A stretch of DNA of 60,000 nucleotides from Hydractinia symbiolongicarpus (Eukaryota; Cnidaria; Hydrozoa; Anthoathecata; Hydractiniidae). The position numbers and the translations under genes were made by a program. The DNA is taken from NCBI RefSeq assembly GCF_029227915.1, contig NC_079888.1, positions 14,741,001-14,801,000 of the forward strand. The letters run 5' to 3'. Shown here one piece after another: positions 26,595-37,951 of this stretch. The stretch's first letter is position 1. Each line of letters starts with the position of its first letter. The notes under the pieces are model-generated. The model was not told where the DNA came from, did no database searches, and saw nothing but the letters and a program-made list of their open reading frames with translations.

Positions 26595-28032
26595 CAGGTT
26601 TGCCAGCCAACTGAAAATCACAGAAAAATTAGGGAGAATTATTTTCCCCTCAAAAGTCAGGAAAAGGCCAGGGAATTTGTTAATTTTGCTGAAAAGTCAG
26701 GGGAAATGGGAAAGTGGTTAGAGAAAGATCATGTAGAATTTGAATTTGTATTCTTTTGTTGTAGACAATGTCATTGCTCAGCTACTTGGTTGTTAGTAAA
26801 AATATTTTATGTTAATTACAAAGAAAATTATCATTGTCTGCGACTTAATTTTTGGGACACTTAACACTTATCTCTAAGCTATTCCATCATTTGTGGCGCC
26901 GTAGATTAGTGGTTATAGCTTTCGTACTCTGTGCGGGAGACCGGGGTTCGATTCCTCTTGACGGCGATTCAACATGGGCGAGTGAATGTTACCATAGCCC
27001 CGGGTTAACCCAAGCCATGTGAGGGAAATTGGGGAGATGGCACACTGTGTGAGCCGTTGGATGTTGCCGGGAGTTGTCTAGTAGAGCGTGGGCCCTACTA
27101 CTTGGGTCTGCGTAGCTCAAAATGAGCATTAAATACTCTAGAACTCTCCATCTAAGCCATGGCCCCTCCTGGAAATAATAGACAGGGTATATCCCTCGAT
27201 ATTTGTGAGGCTAGCCATGTAAAATATGCACATCTATCTATCTATCTATCTATCTTGGGCTAACTCCTTATTCACATTCTTATTAAGATCATCCCCTACC
27301 TACCAAGTCTGTTAAGGTCTTGCAGAATTTCTACTTTTACCAACTTCCAACTGTTGATTTGATAATAATGCAATTACAATAATATAATTACATTGATGAT
27401 GAACCCAATATTTGCAACATTGACAATACACAGAATTGCTACCTACATCCTTCTTGCACCTCAAGGAAGTTTTCCTACTTCAAGGAAAGAAATTTTTGAG
27501 AATTTACCCCGAATTCGTGAAAATTAATTCCGGGAAATTTATTAATACCTCCTGATTCACAAAAATTTCTTCCGGGAAGCTAATAAATAATGCCCATTTG
27601 CAAAAATTAATTCCGCAAAAATTGACATCTTCTCACAATAGTTCCTGAAAATCTTTCAAGGAAGTTAAGAATTCAAAACCAACAATTTAAATTATGCTAT
27701 AAACATTTTGAATCAAAAGCTCAGTCTAAAATAATTTCACTCTCCATATCGAGTAGAAGCATTAAATTTTGAATTTCATATTTCTTCATCCATTTTATTC
27801 GCATATCTTACGTCATTTCTTAGATGTCTGCAAGGCTTGCGCATGGTATTATGGCAAGCCTTGAGATCAAGCTTCTTCACACATTATAATATTTTTCTCA
27901 ATGGACTCTCGTCATTCTTAATGGTCAGGGAAAATTAAAAATCTTGTCGGGAAATTCAAGAAAAAGTCAGGGAATTTAAAGTGATTAAATTCGGCTGATT
28001 TAGATTTGAATTACATTTGGCAAGCAACCCTG
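26595..28032. mobile_element. Possible hAT-like non-autonomous element carrying a SINE
   Basis: The left end reads CAGGTTTGCCAGCCAA and the right end, inverted, CAGGGTTGCTTGCCAA, an imperfect TIR starting with CAGG as in hAT-type elements. Phrases such as AAGTCAGGGAA recur near both ends (about 26,657-26,700 and 27,965). The boundaries fit the interruption of the 94-bp array. I could not find a matching 8-bp target duplication, so the superfamily is tentative. The SINE at 26,895-27,254 lies inside. Confidence 0.45.
26895..27254 (+). mobile_element. tRNA-derived SINE, about 360 bp, with (ATCT)n tail
   Basis: The 5' 75 bases look like a tRNA. They have an A box TAGATTAGTGG at 26,902-26,912, a perfect B box GGTTCGATTCC at 26,945-26,955, and acceptor-stem pairing between GCCGT and ACGGC. 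A non-tRNA body follows, and the element ends in six ATCT units at 27,232-27,254. This is the standard plan of a Pol III-transcribed SINE mobilised by a LINE partner. It is not a tRNA gene, because the tRNA part is fused to a body with a simple-repeat tail. The promoter boxes look intact. Confidence 0.82.
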
Positions 28033-28430
28033 GTTGCCTAGGTCTTCAGTTTGTGTGTGTTACCTTTTCTGACTTCGTTGTAGAATAATGATCATCAAAA
28101 AATGTGGAATGTTAAGGTCCTCACTTTGAAGGTGCTGCTTTTCTGATTTCGTTGTAGAATAATGCTCGTCCAGTCCTCATTTTGCGTCATAAAATGTACG
28201 GTGTGCAGGTCCTCACTTTGTGTAAGCTGTCTTTGCAATTTAGTTATGTAACAAAGACCATACAGTCCTCATTTTATATTATAACATATGATGTTATGTC
28301 ATGCTCCGCTCAGTCAACCATAGTGCCAATTTGCAAAGGTCTGAAATTAGTGACATCTGTAATGATTTTAAAAGCTATGTTTTTAATTGAAGTTTCATCT
28401 TTTTAAAATTTGTTAATCCTGTTTCTTCAG

Positions 28431-28524
28431 AAATCATTATCAAATGACAGTGGTCTCCATGGAGATTTTCCAGAAGTGGTTGGTAAACACCAGGAAGGAG
28501 AGCATACATCTTTTATTTTCTGAG
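28431..28524 (+). pseudogene. Short exon with terminal nonsense codon
   Basis: It follows the acceptor TTTCTTCAG and ends at GAG/GTAAAT. The frame continuous with the phase-0 exons upstream reads LSNDSGLHGDFPEVVGKHQ and hits TGA at 28,521-28,523, just before the donor. It is assigned to the composite gene by position only. Confidence 0.35.
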
Positions 28525-28901
28525 GTAAATCTTGTGTGCCTGTTGATTGACCTACACAAGTAGTAACAGTATTCCATGCTGAATTCACTTGTTTTTCAAG
28601 AGAAAAATTGGTGGGGAGAATATATTGTGGTTTAGGTTAAATAGCCAATTTTGGCATTGGTTAGGTTCAAGGCAAGAATAAATAATACTTTGTGTTTGAT
28701 GAATCACATTTAAATGTGCTTTTAGAAGAAAGTAATTGTATAATGTACATGATCAAATATATCTGTAAAATTTCCCTCAGGGTTAGCAAAAACTACTTTT
28801 TATGGCATCTTAATTTTGCTGCTTTGAACTTGATCGCGAAGGCACAAATGCTGACTGAACGAACTTTCAATTTGCTACCATGCTCTCGCATTTATTTTCA
28901 G

Positions 28902-30172
28902 ATTGATTCCGATACTAATGACCCAACCCTTCTGGATTCCTTCAATCATCTGATCCTGAATGTGATGATACAAAAATACCTTTGAAAAGCCTACCTTCAA
29001 CGGAGGCGTTGGTTTAAACAGTGAAAAACACTAATTTTATGAACCATTCAGTCGCCATGCCTGTCACATCGCAAAAGAAGAACATTTTCAAAGCAGACTT
29101 ACAATCAACAAAAAATGCTTCTGAAGTTTCTAAAACTTCACAAAAGGAAGAAATATATGTCAAGAGTTCCAATAAGACAGGTGGTAAAAGGGCTTGGGAC
29201 AAAACGTATTACTGTGTTTACTGTTTTCAGCCATATGCAAAAATTGCAAGGCACTTTGAGGATAAACATTCTCGTGAATCAGAAGTTGACAAGATGATCA
29301 TGTCAACCCCAACTGAAAAGGAAACTGAGGAAGGAAATCTGTGATTCTTTGAGGAAAAAAGGAATCTACAACCATAACATCGCTGTGTTGCAAAAACGAA
29401 GTGGTGAGTTGATCGTAAAGCGTTGTCCCCCAAAGATAACTTTATACACGTCTTATCTGCCCTGCAAATTCTGCTTGGACTTTTACTGCAAGAAAGGCGT
29501 ACATAGACATACGAAAACGTGTAAAATAAGAAAGACAAAATTGGACACCAGAAAGGTTGTTCGAGTCCAAGGAGTCCAACTATGTTACTTCCCGTTCATC
29601 CAGATGTATCAGAAGCACTAAAAAAAATTTTCATCCGCATGAGAGTGGATGATGTGTCACTGGCCCTAAAACTAGACCCGCTGATAATAAAGAAAACACT
29701 ACAACAATGTATCATATAACCAATAAATTACGTGAGCTGGGAAGACTCTTAATCAAACTTCGAACCTCCAATGAAGAAAAAGTGAAATGCTTTCAAGGTG
29801 TCATCAACCCTGAACTTTTTCCAAATGTTGTAATTGCAGTCACTGAGTTATGTGGATGGGATGAAATGACTAAGACTGTCGAAACTCCGTCACTTGGGAT
29901 AAAATTGGGGCAACTGCTAACAAAAGTGACCTTCTTAGTCAAAAGAGATAGTATTATACATGGCATAGATAAGCAGCGTAAAAAGGAAAATGACTTTTTT
30001 GCCCTCATTGAGATGAAATGGAACGACTAAATTTCGAAGATCAGCAGAACTGAGCTAGAAACGCGAAAATGGAACAAGCCGAAATTGATCCCATTAACGG
30101 AAGACCTGCAGAAGTTGAGAGGGCACTTGACACAAGTGATCAAGTCTAGTATGGAAGTTTTCGTCAAAGGTT
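28902..30172 (+). pseudogene. Zinc-finger and recombinase-like C-terminal region, decayed
   Basis: The exon starts after CATTTATTTTCAG. It encodes two zinc-binding segments: one around 29,210 with YYCVYCFQPYAKIARH (C-x2-C...H...H), and one around 29,455 with YLPCKFCLDFYCKKGVHRH. A helical stretch follows with HPDVSEALKKIFIRM, KLRELGRLLIKLR, ELCGWDEMTKTVE and RKWNKPKLIPLTED. From memory this order belongs to a family of fish and cnidarian proteins, some with an N-terminal KMT5A-like SET domain, that end in a Crypton-type tyrosine recombinase. The catalytic R...H-x-x-R...Y part is absent here. Damage includes a TAA at 29,015-29,017, frame changes near 29,330, 29,580 and 29,705, and stops at 30,028 and about 30,170. 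It is clearly a pseudogene as sequenced. Confidence 0.65.
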
Positions 30173-30385
30173 AGAGGTTTTTAAGTTGGAACTGCTGCAC
30201 TTACTGGTATAGCAGCAACACCTTTTAAAAATAGTACCACCATACATAAGTTGTTTCGGTTACATGTTCCTATTTTAGAAAACAGTACATCCAGCTACAG
30301 GGTCTGCTTATGCTGCTGAGCTACGGCAAACAATTTTTTTTTTACTTGATGAATCTTCCATGATTCTTAAGCATGCTTTCAATAG

Positions 30386-30455
30386 ACCACTTCGGAGATC
30401 ATGCGCCATTATGAATTTGCGGAGCTCGGTGGTGCAAGTTGAACTTTGGACTTCA
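30386..30455. repeat. Short dispersed repeat, inverted copy at 37,866-37,937
   Basis: About 70 bases, including CGGAGATCATGCGCCATTAT and GCTCGGTGGTGCAAGTTGAA, recur on the opposite strand at 37,866-37,937 with a few changes. Neither copy has coding support. Together they bracket the THAP transposase, the intact LINE and the YqaJ gene, so they may be ends of one larger element or independent copies. Confidence 0.6.
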
Positions 30456-30795
30456 CGTTTCTTCAGTCTTTTGCCTTACGGAATTGCTTGCGGCAGGGCA
30501 GTTTTGCTTCTTGTTATCTGTTTTTATCTTCGTGATACTAATTTTATGAAATATTTTTTGAAAAATGCTTTTATTATGGGCTTATTTGTACTTATAACTT
30601 TTTTTTTGTACTAGGAAGGTAGCTCAACATATCATAAAAACCTTTAAACTAGCCAAGTAGCTGGAGATCCCCCCAAGTAGCTAGCTGCTGTAAGGCTGTT
30701 ATGAGTAATTAATGCTCGGTTAAAGGTAATTTCAATTTCAATTTAGATATTTAAAATTGTGTAGCTGCTTTGTGTGTTATAAAGGTATTGGCATT

Positions 30796-31068
30796 GGATT
30801 TGGACTTGAACTTTGTTTTTGGATTACTCTCTTGGACACAATTTTATTTTGAACATTACACTTAGCTACTGGATTTGGACTTGAACTTTTTTTTTGGATT
30901 ACTCTCTTGGACACGATTTTATTTTAAACATTACACTTAGCTACTAGATTTGGACTTGAACTTTATTTTTGGATTACTCTTTTGGACACGATTTTATTTT
31001 GAACATTACACTTAGCTACTGGACTTGGACTTGACTGTTATTTTTGATTACTCTCTTGGACCACAAAA
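30796..31068. repeat. 75-bp tandem repeat upstream of the THAP/DDE gene
   Basis: Units start at 30,796, 30,871, 30,946 and 31,021, an exact 75-bp period. Each begins GGATTTGGACTTGAACTTT and continues GGATTACTCTCTTGGACAC. The last unit is truncated just before the transposase ATG at 31,076. The unit contains in-frame stops and is not coding. Its position suggests a subterminal or promoter repeat of the transposon. Confidence 0.85.
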
Positions 31069-31075
31069 TAATAAT

Positions 31076-32572
31076 ATGGGAAAGCATGATCGATGTGTTG
31101 TAGGAGTATGTAACAATGACAAACGTTACCCTGACAAAATGGAAATTAACAGTAATGTCAAATCAGGAAAAATCCCAGTAGATCCTGTTAGACGAGCAGC
31201 TTGGATACACTGTGTCTCGAAAGGAAGGCGCGACATTTTAATTCCCTTTCTTGTTTGTTCTAACCATTTTCCAGATGGTAAACCAACTAAAGAAAACCCT
31301 GATCTTATTTTGTTTTTTACACCATCAATGAATGTACATGGTACTCCAAAGAAAACAACAAGACCACCCCCTAAAAAAGAATTTTTTTAAGTCCAGAGAC
31401 TAGTGAAGACAGCATGGACTTTCAGGACGAGGAATTTAGGGATGCCGATACTCAAGCAATGTCATTAGATGTTGAAGAAAAGTATAAACATTCATATATG
31501 AACACAGAACATGAACTGTCTGGACCTATTCCACTAACCTTTACTCAAATTACCCGAGAAAATGATGTGTTAACATTTACTGGTTTGGAAAGTGTAAAAA
31601 TGTTTAGAGCTGTGTTTAGGATTGTTCAATCAAAAGCTGCCGATGACTTATTGGGATGGCAGTAAAAACTGAAAACTAAAAAAAAGACCGTCAAGTATTA
31701 GGGATTCTGAAAGTTCATTTTCATCACCTGAATTTGATGTCAATGAAAAAGCTTTTCAGTTGAAAAAACTGGACCGATAAGAAAATTATCTTTAGTAGAG
31801 GAGTTTTTATTAGTTGTAATGAGAATGAGGTTATACTTACTCATAGAAGATTTAGCCTTTCGTTTTGGTTTTTCGGCTGGAAAAGTGCCCAACTCATAAT
31901 AACATGAGTAAAACTCTTGTCAAAGGAACTACAAAAATTAATTATCTGGCCAACCCGATACCAAGTTAGAGCAACCTTGCCTGATTGCTTTAAAAGGTTT
32001 TTCCCGAAAGTGCGAACAATTATTGATTGTAGCGAAATTTTTTTGGAGACTTCAAGTGCATTGGATGTGCAGGCTTGCCTTTGGAGCGATTACAAGCATC
32101 ACTGCACAGTTAAATTTTTGGTTGCAATTACTCCTAATGGAGCAATATCATGGCTTTCTCCAGTTTTTATGGTGGTCGTACATCAGACATCTTTATTGTC
32201 AGAAATAGTGGATTTCTAGACATGCTTGAGCCTTATGATCAAGTAATGGCAGATCAGGGATTTAAAATTAAAACAGACCTAGCGATGAAGCAGTGTACAT
32301 TGGCAATCCCCCCCCCCTAGTGCAGCAAAAGGTGCACAAATGTTGTCAAGTGACGTAAAAGAGACACCTAATATTGCAAATGTGCGAATTTACGTTGAAC
32401 AGGCAATTAAAAGGATGAAACATTTCAGAATTTTAAAGACTTAACTTCCTCTTTTATATTTGCCAATAATGGATGACATACTAGTTGTTTGTGCAGCATT
32501 ACCAAATTTACGCTCACCTTTAGTTTCATGTTTGGACCGTTTGGGTCAATATATTACGAACATATTTTGTTA
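31076..32572 (+). pseudogene. THAP-domain DDE_Tnp_4-type transposase, decayed
   Basis: The N-terminus (31,076-31,390) is a THAP zinc finger: RCVVGVCNNDKRYPD, a central AAWIHCVSK, then LVCSNHFPDG, giving the C2CH plan. The catalytic part continues after a frameshift at a T-run near 31,385. Recognisable pieces are LVEEFLLVVMRMRL, TIIDCSEIFLE, SALDVQACLWSDYKHH, GGRTSDIFIV, VMADQGFKIK and VEQAIKRMKH. This is the order of a DDE_Tnp_4 nuclease, as in ISL2EU or Harbinger-related THAP transposases. At least five frameshifts or stops lie between 31,660 and 32,460. It is inactive. Confidence 0.75.
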
Positions 32573-32836
32573 ACAACTCATTTATATAGTTAAAACACGA
32601 TTTCTAATACAATATATTTATATGTTTTTTTATGTAGCTAGAAAAACTAAACATATAGAGCAGATCCAGTCTACATCAGAACGAAGTTCAGATAATTAAA
32701 GTTTTTCACATTTGCAGTGAAACCAAGCGGAGCACATGTCACATTAAATGCTGATTTCACGTTCTTCAAATAAAACATTCTCACATTTTGCGCAGAAAGT
32801 GACAGGTTTAAAACCCAGCAAAGCTAGGCAAACTAA

Positions 32837-32874
<38 letters not shown>

Positions 32875-35800
32875 ACAATATTTATACAGGATTTTTTACA
32901 CTTTCGTGTGTCCTGTCAGTAAAAATATATAAAAGAAAGAAAAATATAAGCAAAAACTATTATCTACTAAATAACCACTCATGAGTTAGCTAAGAAATTA
33001 ATATAAAACGCATGTACGTACCAAGAAAAAAGAAAAAGAGAAAAATGTGAAACTAGAATGCGCAAAAGTTAGAAACAGAAGCTACTTTAATAATTACTAA
33101 AAACATATAAAACATATTTTAAAAGCGAATATTCACATAAAATGTTGATAAACTAATTTTTTGAACTGAAATAAGTTATCGCAACAACGTATTTTTAATG
33201 GTAAGTCATTGTATAATGCTGCACCAAGATATTTGAAGGATCTTTTTCCGAACTCTAATTTTATACGTGGTAATTTCACTAACATATTTCGATTCCGTGT
33301 ATTAATTGAATACTCGTTGATAACAAAATACTTATTGAAATTTTCGCAGACAGTGCTCGTCAGACAGCTTTTTACCAAAACGCATGCCCGTCCTTTCATC
33401 TTTCCTTCAATACTCCCAATCGTATTTTTTCCTCCAACTATTTGTCCGACTCGATTTTCTATTGATTGTAACTTTTTTCGTTGGGTCATCGATAATTTTA
33501 AATTTAAAAGAGAACTATACAACAAAATGGGTTCAATTACCATCTGATAGATTTTATAAGCAGCTTCAAAACTCAGAAATGGTCGCATTTTTCTAAGAAG
33601 GTTCAATCTTCCGGCTGCTTTCTTATATGACTTCTCGAAATTATCAACCCGGGTTAGTGACGAATCCAGTTCGTTTCCCAAATATATGTAAGACGTGGAA
33701 TGATGAATAGGTTGACCCTGCATTGCCAATTGGATTGTATTTTTGGTATTTTTACGGGATAATCTTTTAGATGTTCCAAATAGCACAGTTTCTGTTTTTC
33801 CTTTCTTTAGATTCAGTATGAGTTTGTTATCGTTCAAATAAGTGGATACGTTTTCTAATTCATCGTTCAATGTTGTTTCTATTATATAGGGGTCAGCATT
33901 TGCAACATAGATGACGGTATCGTCAGCAAATTGAATACACTTACTTTTCTCAAGGTGTTCCGAGAAGTCATTAAAAAATATCAAAAATAGTATAGGACCG
34001 AGTATCGATCCTTGCGGCACTCCACTTACAACATTAAAACTTGCTGATGTTCGATTGCCAACTTCAACAACTTGTGATCGGTTAAAAAGATAATCTGTAA
34101 ACCACAACAATTCTACATTGTCAACACCGTATGATGAAAGTTTTCTTAAGACTACATCGTGACTGATCGTATCGAACGCTTTACTTAAATCCAGGAACAG
34201 CGCTCCAACTAACTTTCCGTTCTCGGCAGCTTGTCTTACTTCGTCAACAAGTAGTGTTGTTGCAAGATGTGTTGAACGTTTAGCTCTATAGCCAAATTGG
34301 GAGTCATTTAGTAATTTCTCATTTTCTAAAAATTCCATTAATTGTGTGTGTACTGCTTTTTCCAATAATTTAGAGAGTATTGGCAACACTGAAATTGGAC
34401 GACAATTTTCAGGTTTGTTTGTGTCTCCTGATTTAAAAAGTGGGACGATTTTTGCTTGTTTCCATGCGTTCGGAACTGTACTGGAGCGTAAAGACTGGTT
34501 AATAATGTGATGTAACGGAACAATTAAATGTTGCGCACAATCTTTAAGCATTCCAGGAGGGAGTTCATCAAGCCCAGTGGATTTCTTTCTCTTTAATTTC
34601 TTTTTAAGAAAATCCTTGATAAAAACTTTAGACACATATTGAAAATTAAAAGATTTTCTAGTTCTGGAGCAAATGTGATTTGGCGGTTTCCAGATAAAGT
34701 TCTTCAATTTAAATGCGGATGACTTCAGATTATTTACGACTGTTGAAAAGTAATCACGGAAGGCATTGGCGCGAGTTTGATTATCTTTCTCGTTATTAGA
34801 CGCATTTTTTGTGTTAGCCTTTGTCGGAAATATAGTTTTCACTGCTTTCCAGAAAGCTTTGGGATTTGTGCGGTTTTTGTCTATTAAGTTCTTGTGATGT
34901 TTAGCCTTAGCGTTTTTTTGCATATTGTTGCATTTATTTCTTAAGTCCTTATATTTCCTCCAATCACTTGCACTGTTGCTTTTTCTAGCCTTTCGTAAAA
35001 GTTGATCACACTGGTTCATTATTGATTTCAAGTTTTCGTTAAGCCAAGCGCATGGGCGACCTTTCACTCTTTTTTGAATGATCGGCGCATGTTTGTCGAA
35101 AATATCTTTTACAATACCATTAAATGTGTTAACAGCGTCATTAACGTTTGATAAAGATAATACCGGCAACCAAATCACTTGTTCAAAATCACAATTCATA
35201 TTATCAGGATTGTATTTGGCATAATTTCTGGTTTTGACTGTTTTTGACGTGTACTTTTTGTTGTTTAATTTTCGTACGCAACCTACTAAATCATGGTCAC
35301 TGAGACTAGTCGGTATGACGTCTTGTTCAGCGATTGACCCAGGGTTGTTCGTTGCTATAATGTCGATTAAAGATTTTGTGTCCTGCGTTACACGCGTTGG
35401 TTTTTTAATTATTTGTGTTAAACCCTTCTGTTGAATAATTGCTTTAACTTCTCTATTATCTCGTGAATTTAAATAGTTAACATTCATATCTCCTATGAGT
35501 ATAACATCTTTAGACTCCGCACAACAAAGCGATAATGATGTCTCTAATAACTCATTGTAATTACTCGGCAAGTGTTTTGTGCCGTTTGGAGGCCTATAAT
35601 GTGTTGCTATAAGAACGTTATGCGAATTTTTAACGACAATTTCTATAACAATGCTTTCGAGTTTACCAATCTCCAAATCTGTTCGCCTAACATAGTTTAT
35701 GCTGTCATTTATATAAACCGCTACACCTCTTCCTTTACCAGTATTACGATTTCTTTTTTCAAAATTATAACCTGGGATATCATACAACTGATCGACATCT

Positions 35801-36050
35801 TCGGCGGTTGAAATATGAGTTTCCGATAACGTAAACACATCTATGTTTGGATGCGATGAAAAAAGTGCCTGTAAACCACTAAAATTTGCTAATAAGCCAC
35901 GAACATTTTGATGTAATACATTTAATCCTTTTCTCTTTAACAGTTCTAATAAATCATTCTTTCTTTCGTATTCAACAGTTTCAATATTTCCACAAACAAC
36001 AACAAGAATAATAGTAAAGCGTAGAACACGACCGTACTGGCTGCCATCAT
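32837..36050 (-). mobile_element. L2/CR1-like LINE with a near-complete endonuclease-RT reading frame
   Basis: One open frame runs on the minus strand from at least 35,940 to 33,133, over 930 codons. It contains an AP endonuclease (LHQNVRGLLANF, LSETHIS, YRPPN, IGDMNVNYL, SLSDHDLVG) and a reverse transcriptase (STGLDELPPGML, ENCRPISVLP, DLSKAFDTISHD, GVPQGSILGP, FADD at 33,930-33,919, LNLKKGKTE). No internal stop is present. The 3' end carries a (TTA)n run on the plus strand at 32,837-32,873, the same tail triplet as the LINE at 17-20.8 kb. Its 5' part, near 36,000, overlaps in another frame with the end of the YqaJ-type gene and shows a hydrophobic stretch plus CGNIET, a possible eroded 2A-like motif. 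Of the retroelements here it is the best candidate for recent activity. Confidence 0.85.
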
Positions 36051-37563
36051 ACCATTTTCTTTGAAAAAAATATCTAAATTTGTTTTCACTTTTTTCCAGT
36101 GTTTATAATGAAAGTCAATTTTTTCAATAAACAAGACTTTTGTTGTCCATACAATAAAAAATGCTTGCCGTTTCTTTGCAATTGCCATCTGGGAAAAGAT
36201 TTGTGTATAGTATTTATGTGCTTGGTTTATTATAACTTTTCCATCTGGTGTCAGTGATAAAAAAGCACAGTTGGTCACACCATCAATAAACTTTTTATCT
36301 CTGACACTGGATGGACATTTTAATTCTAGTGATGATTTACTATGGCACTTACATACCATGAAACCATCGGGTGAAGCTATAAATGGTTTTTGTTGGTCAA
36401 TTATTAAACCACTTTTTTCTGTTTTAAAACCTTCGTGTCTTGGAATTTGATCAGCATAAAATGGTTTTAATGCATCTTCTTCATAATCACGACCCCATTT
36501 CATAGCTGGTATTTCTCCAAGTTTTTTTCAAACTTGTAAAATATTGGCAACTAATGGGGTTGTTTTTGGTTTAACATTACTTTTGCTACGACCCAAAGTG
36601 TTGAATTTTGTAAATATTTCATGATGTTTCGATGCTGTTAAGCGTCCTTCTCTCATATCAAACCAGAGTGTAGTGTTAAACTGTTCTCTGGTATTATATT
36701 CAACATTGTTTATAGCTGGTTCGTTTATGTTTATATTTTCCATTAATATTTTGGTTAGTTCTTTTTCATTTGCGTTGGGATTATCAAGAAGTACTTTATT
36801 TGCCGTGTTTTCAATATTTGCGTCCGCAAAAGTTGTTTTTTTTTTGAAGTGTGGTTTTCTATAGATTTAAAAATAACTGCATCTTTCTTAATATTTGATA
36901 GTTCAGCTAAAAAATAAGTTAAAGGTTTTTTCATCTTCTTGCTCATGAGCTGTAATTCGAGGGTCAAATGTTTTCAAATGGTTCATTCTTATTTCTTCTC
37001 AGCTATTTTCTTTTTCCTTTCCATCAGCTTTTAACTTTTTTCTAACAATGAGATCTGTTATGCGTTTTGGCTCAATTACCTTTTTAGTGGATTTGTTCCA
37101 CTCACATGCAATATCTGTACAAGCGGGTGAGCACCATCCTTTGTTATTTGCATACTCCATTTTATACAATATACCGATTATATGACTGCAGGCTTCATAT
37201 GCTCCTGCCATGCAAGAACACCAGGCTGTAAAATATTTGTATTTACTTTGTGAAAAGCTATCCACAAGTTTTTGTTTTCATTAATACTCTGTGAAGATCT
37301 TACCTACATGTGTAAATGTGTATTGGACCTACAAAGCCACTATCGAAAAAGGAATACGCCATTTGGTCTTTGTATTTTCCCATATAGTCAGCATCAAAAT
37401 ATTTTTTCTTTAAATTATATGAGAAAATATTACCCAGTGTTATTAATGGCCATTTTGTTACGTCGTCAACCCATAGATCCTTTAAAATGATATTTGGATG
37501 CGGTATTTTAAACTCAGAAAGTTTCTTCGCGTACGAAATTTTTAAGTTTCTCTGTTGTTGCAC
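36051..37563 (-). pseudogene. SWIM zinc finger plus YqaJ-type exonuclease gene, frameshifted
   Basis: Reading down the minus strand: an N-terminal part at 37,563-37,300 (IILKDLWVDDVTKWPLITLG, YSFFDSGFVG); a SWIM-type finger at 37,265-36,999 (WCSCMAGAYEACSHIIGILY, SPACTDIACEWN); FDPRITAHEQ near 36,960; then GRLTASKHHEIF (36,743-36,528) and a YqaJ-like nuclease at 36,503-36,051 (WGRDYEEDAL, ASPDGFMV, SSLELKCPSS). In this fold the acidic and lysine residues of SPDG and LExK are the metal-binding site. I know this order from many invertebrate predicted proteins whose role is unknown. Frame changes near 37,270, 36,930, 36,750 and 36,510 break it. The LINE begins where its C-terminus should continue, which suggests disruption by insertion. 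Confidence 0.68.
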
Positions 37564-37865
37564 TGTCGTTTGAATTATTGCATATTACGTTCCATTGCAG
37601 AAAAAGCTCTGGCGATTAACTTTTCTACAACTGCAGTCAAAAATAATTATAACGCGCACTCAGTATCACCTACGTCTTACACACGTAAATTTAATTGCTA
37701 TATATAATTTATCAATAGATCAAAAAATACGCTTAAATAGATGTTGTCTAGTCATCCCCTGAGACTTAGATAAGTAAGATCGACAAGATAACAAAGACAT
37801 AAACATGCTAAGAGTGTATACAAAACTTGTTTTTTTGGGTGTTTTAAGACAGTTTTCCACTGCGG

Positions 37866-37937
37866 CGTATAGGGTTCAAAGTTCAACTTGCACCACCGAG
37901 CTTTGAAAATCCATAATGGCGCATAATCTCCGAAATT
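37866..37937. repeat. Inverted partner of the repeat at 30,386
   Basis: This is the reverse-complement copy of the 70-bp repeat described at 30,386-30,455. It lies directly before the Helitron helicase fragment. Confidence 0.6.
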
Positions 37938-37951
37938 GTCTATGCCATAGA

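Larger units (their letters stand above)
26180..28300. repeat. Degenerate 94-bp minisatellite interrupted by an insertion
   Basis: Units containing AGGTCCTCACTTTGTG, then a GCTGxxTTTCTGA phrase and TTCGTTGTGGAA, recur at about 94-bp spacing on both sides of an insertion: for example at 26,427 and 26,521, and at 28,113 and 28,206. The insertion (26,595-28,032) therefore landed in an existing array. No gene is visible. The minus open frame 25,660-26,196 runs into the array and is not supported. Confidence 0.65.

Noticed and set aside
26895-26967. A tRNA gene
   Set aside because: The A and B boxes are good, but the tRNA part is fused to a body with an ATCT tail, so it is the head of a SINE.
33209-35811. 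Plus-strand open frames over the second LINE
   Set aside because: They are antisense to an intact endonuclease-RT frame.
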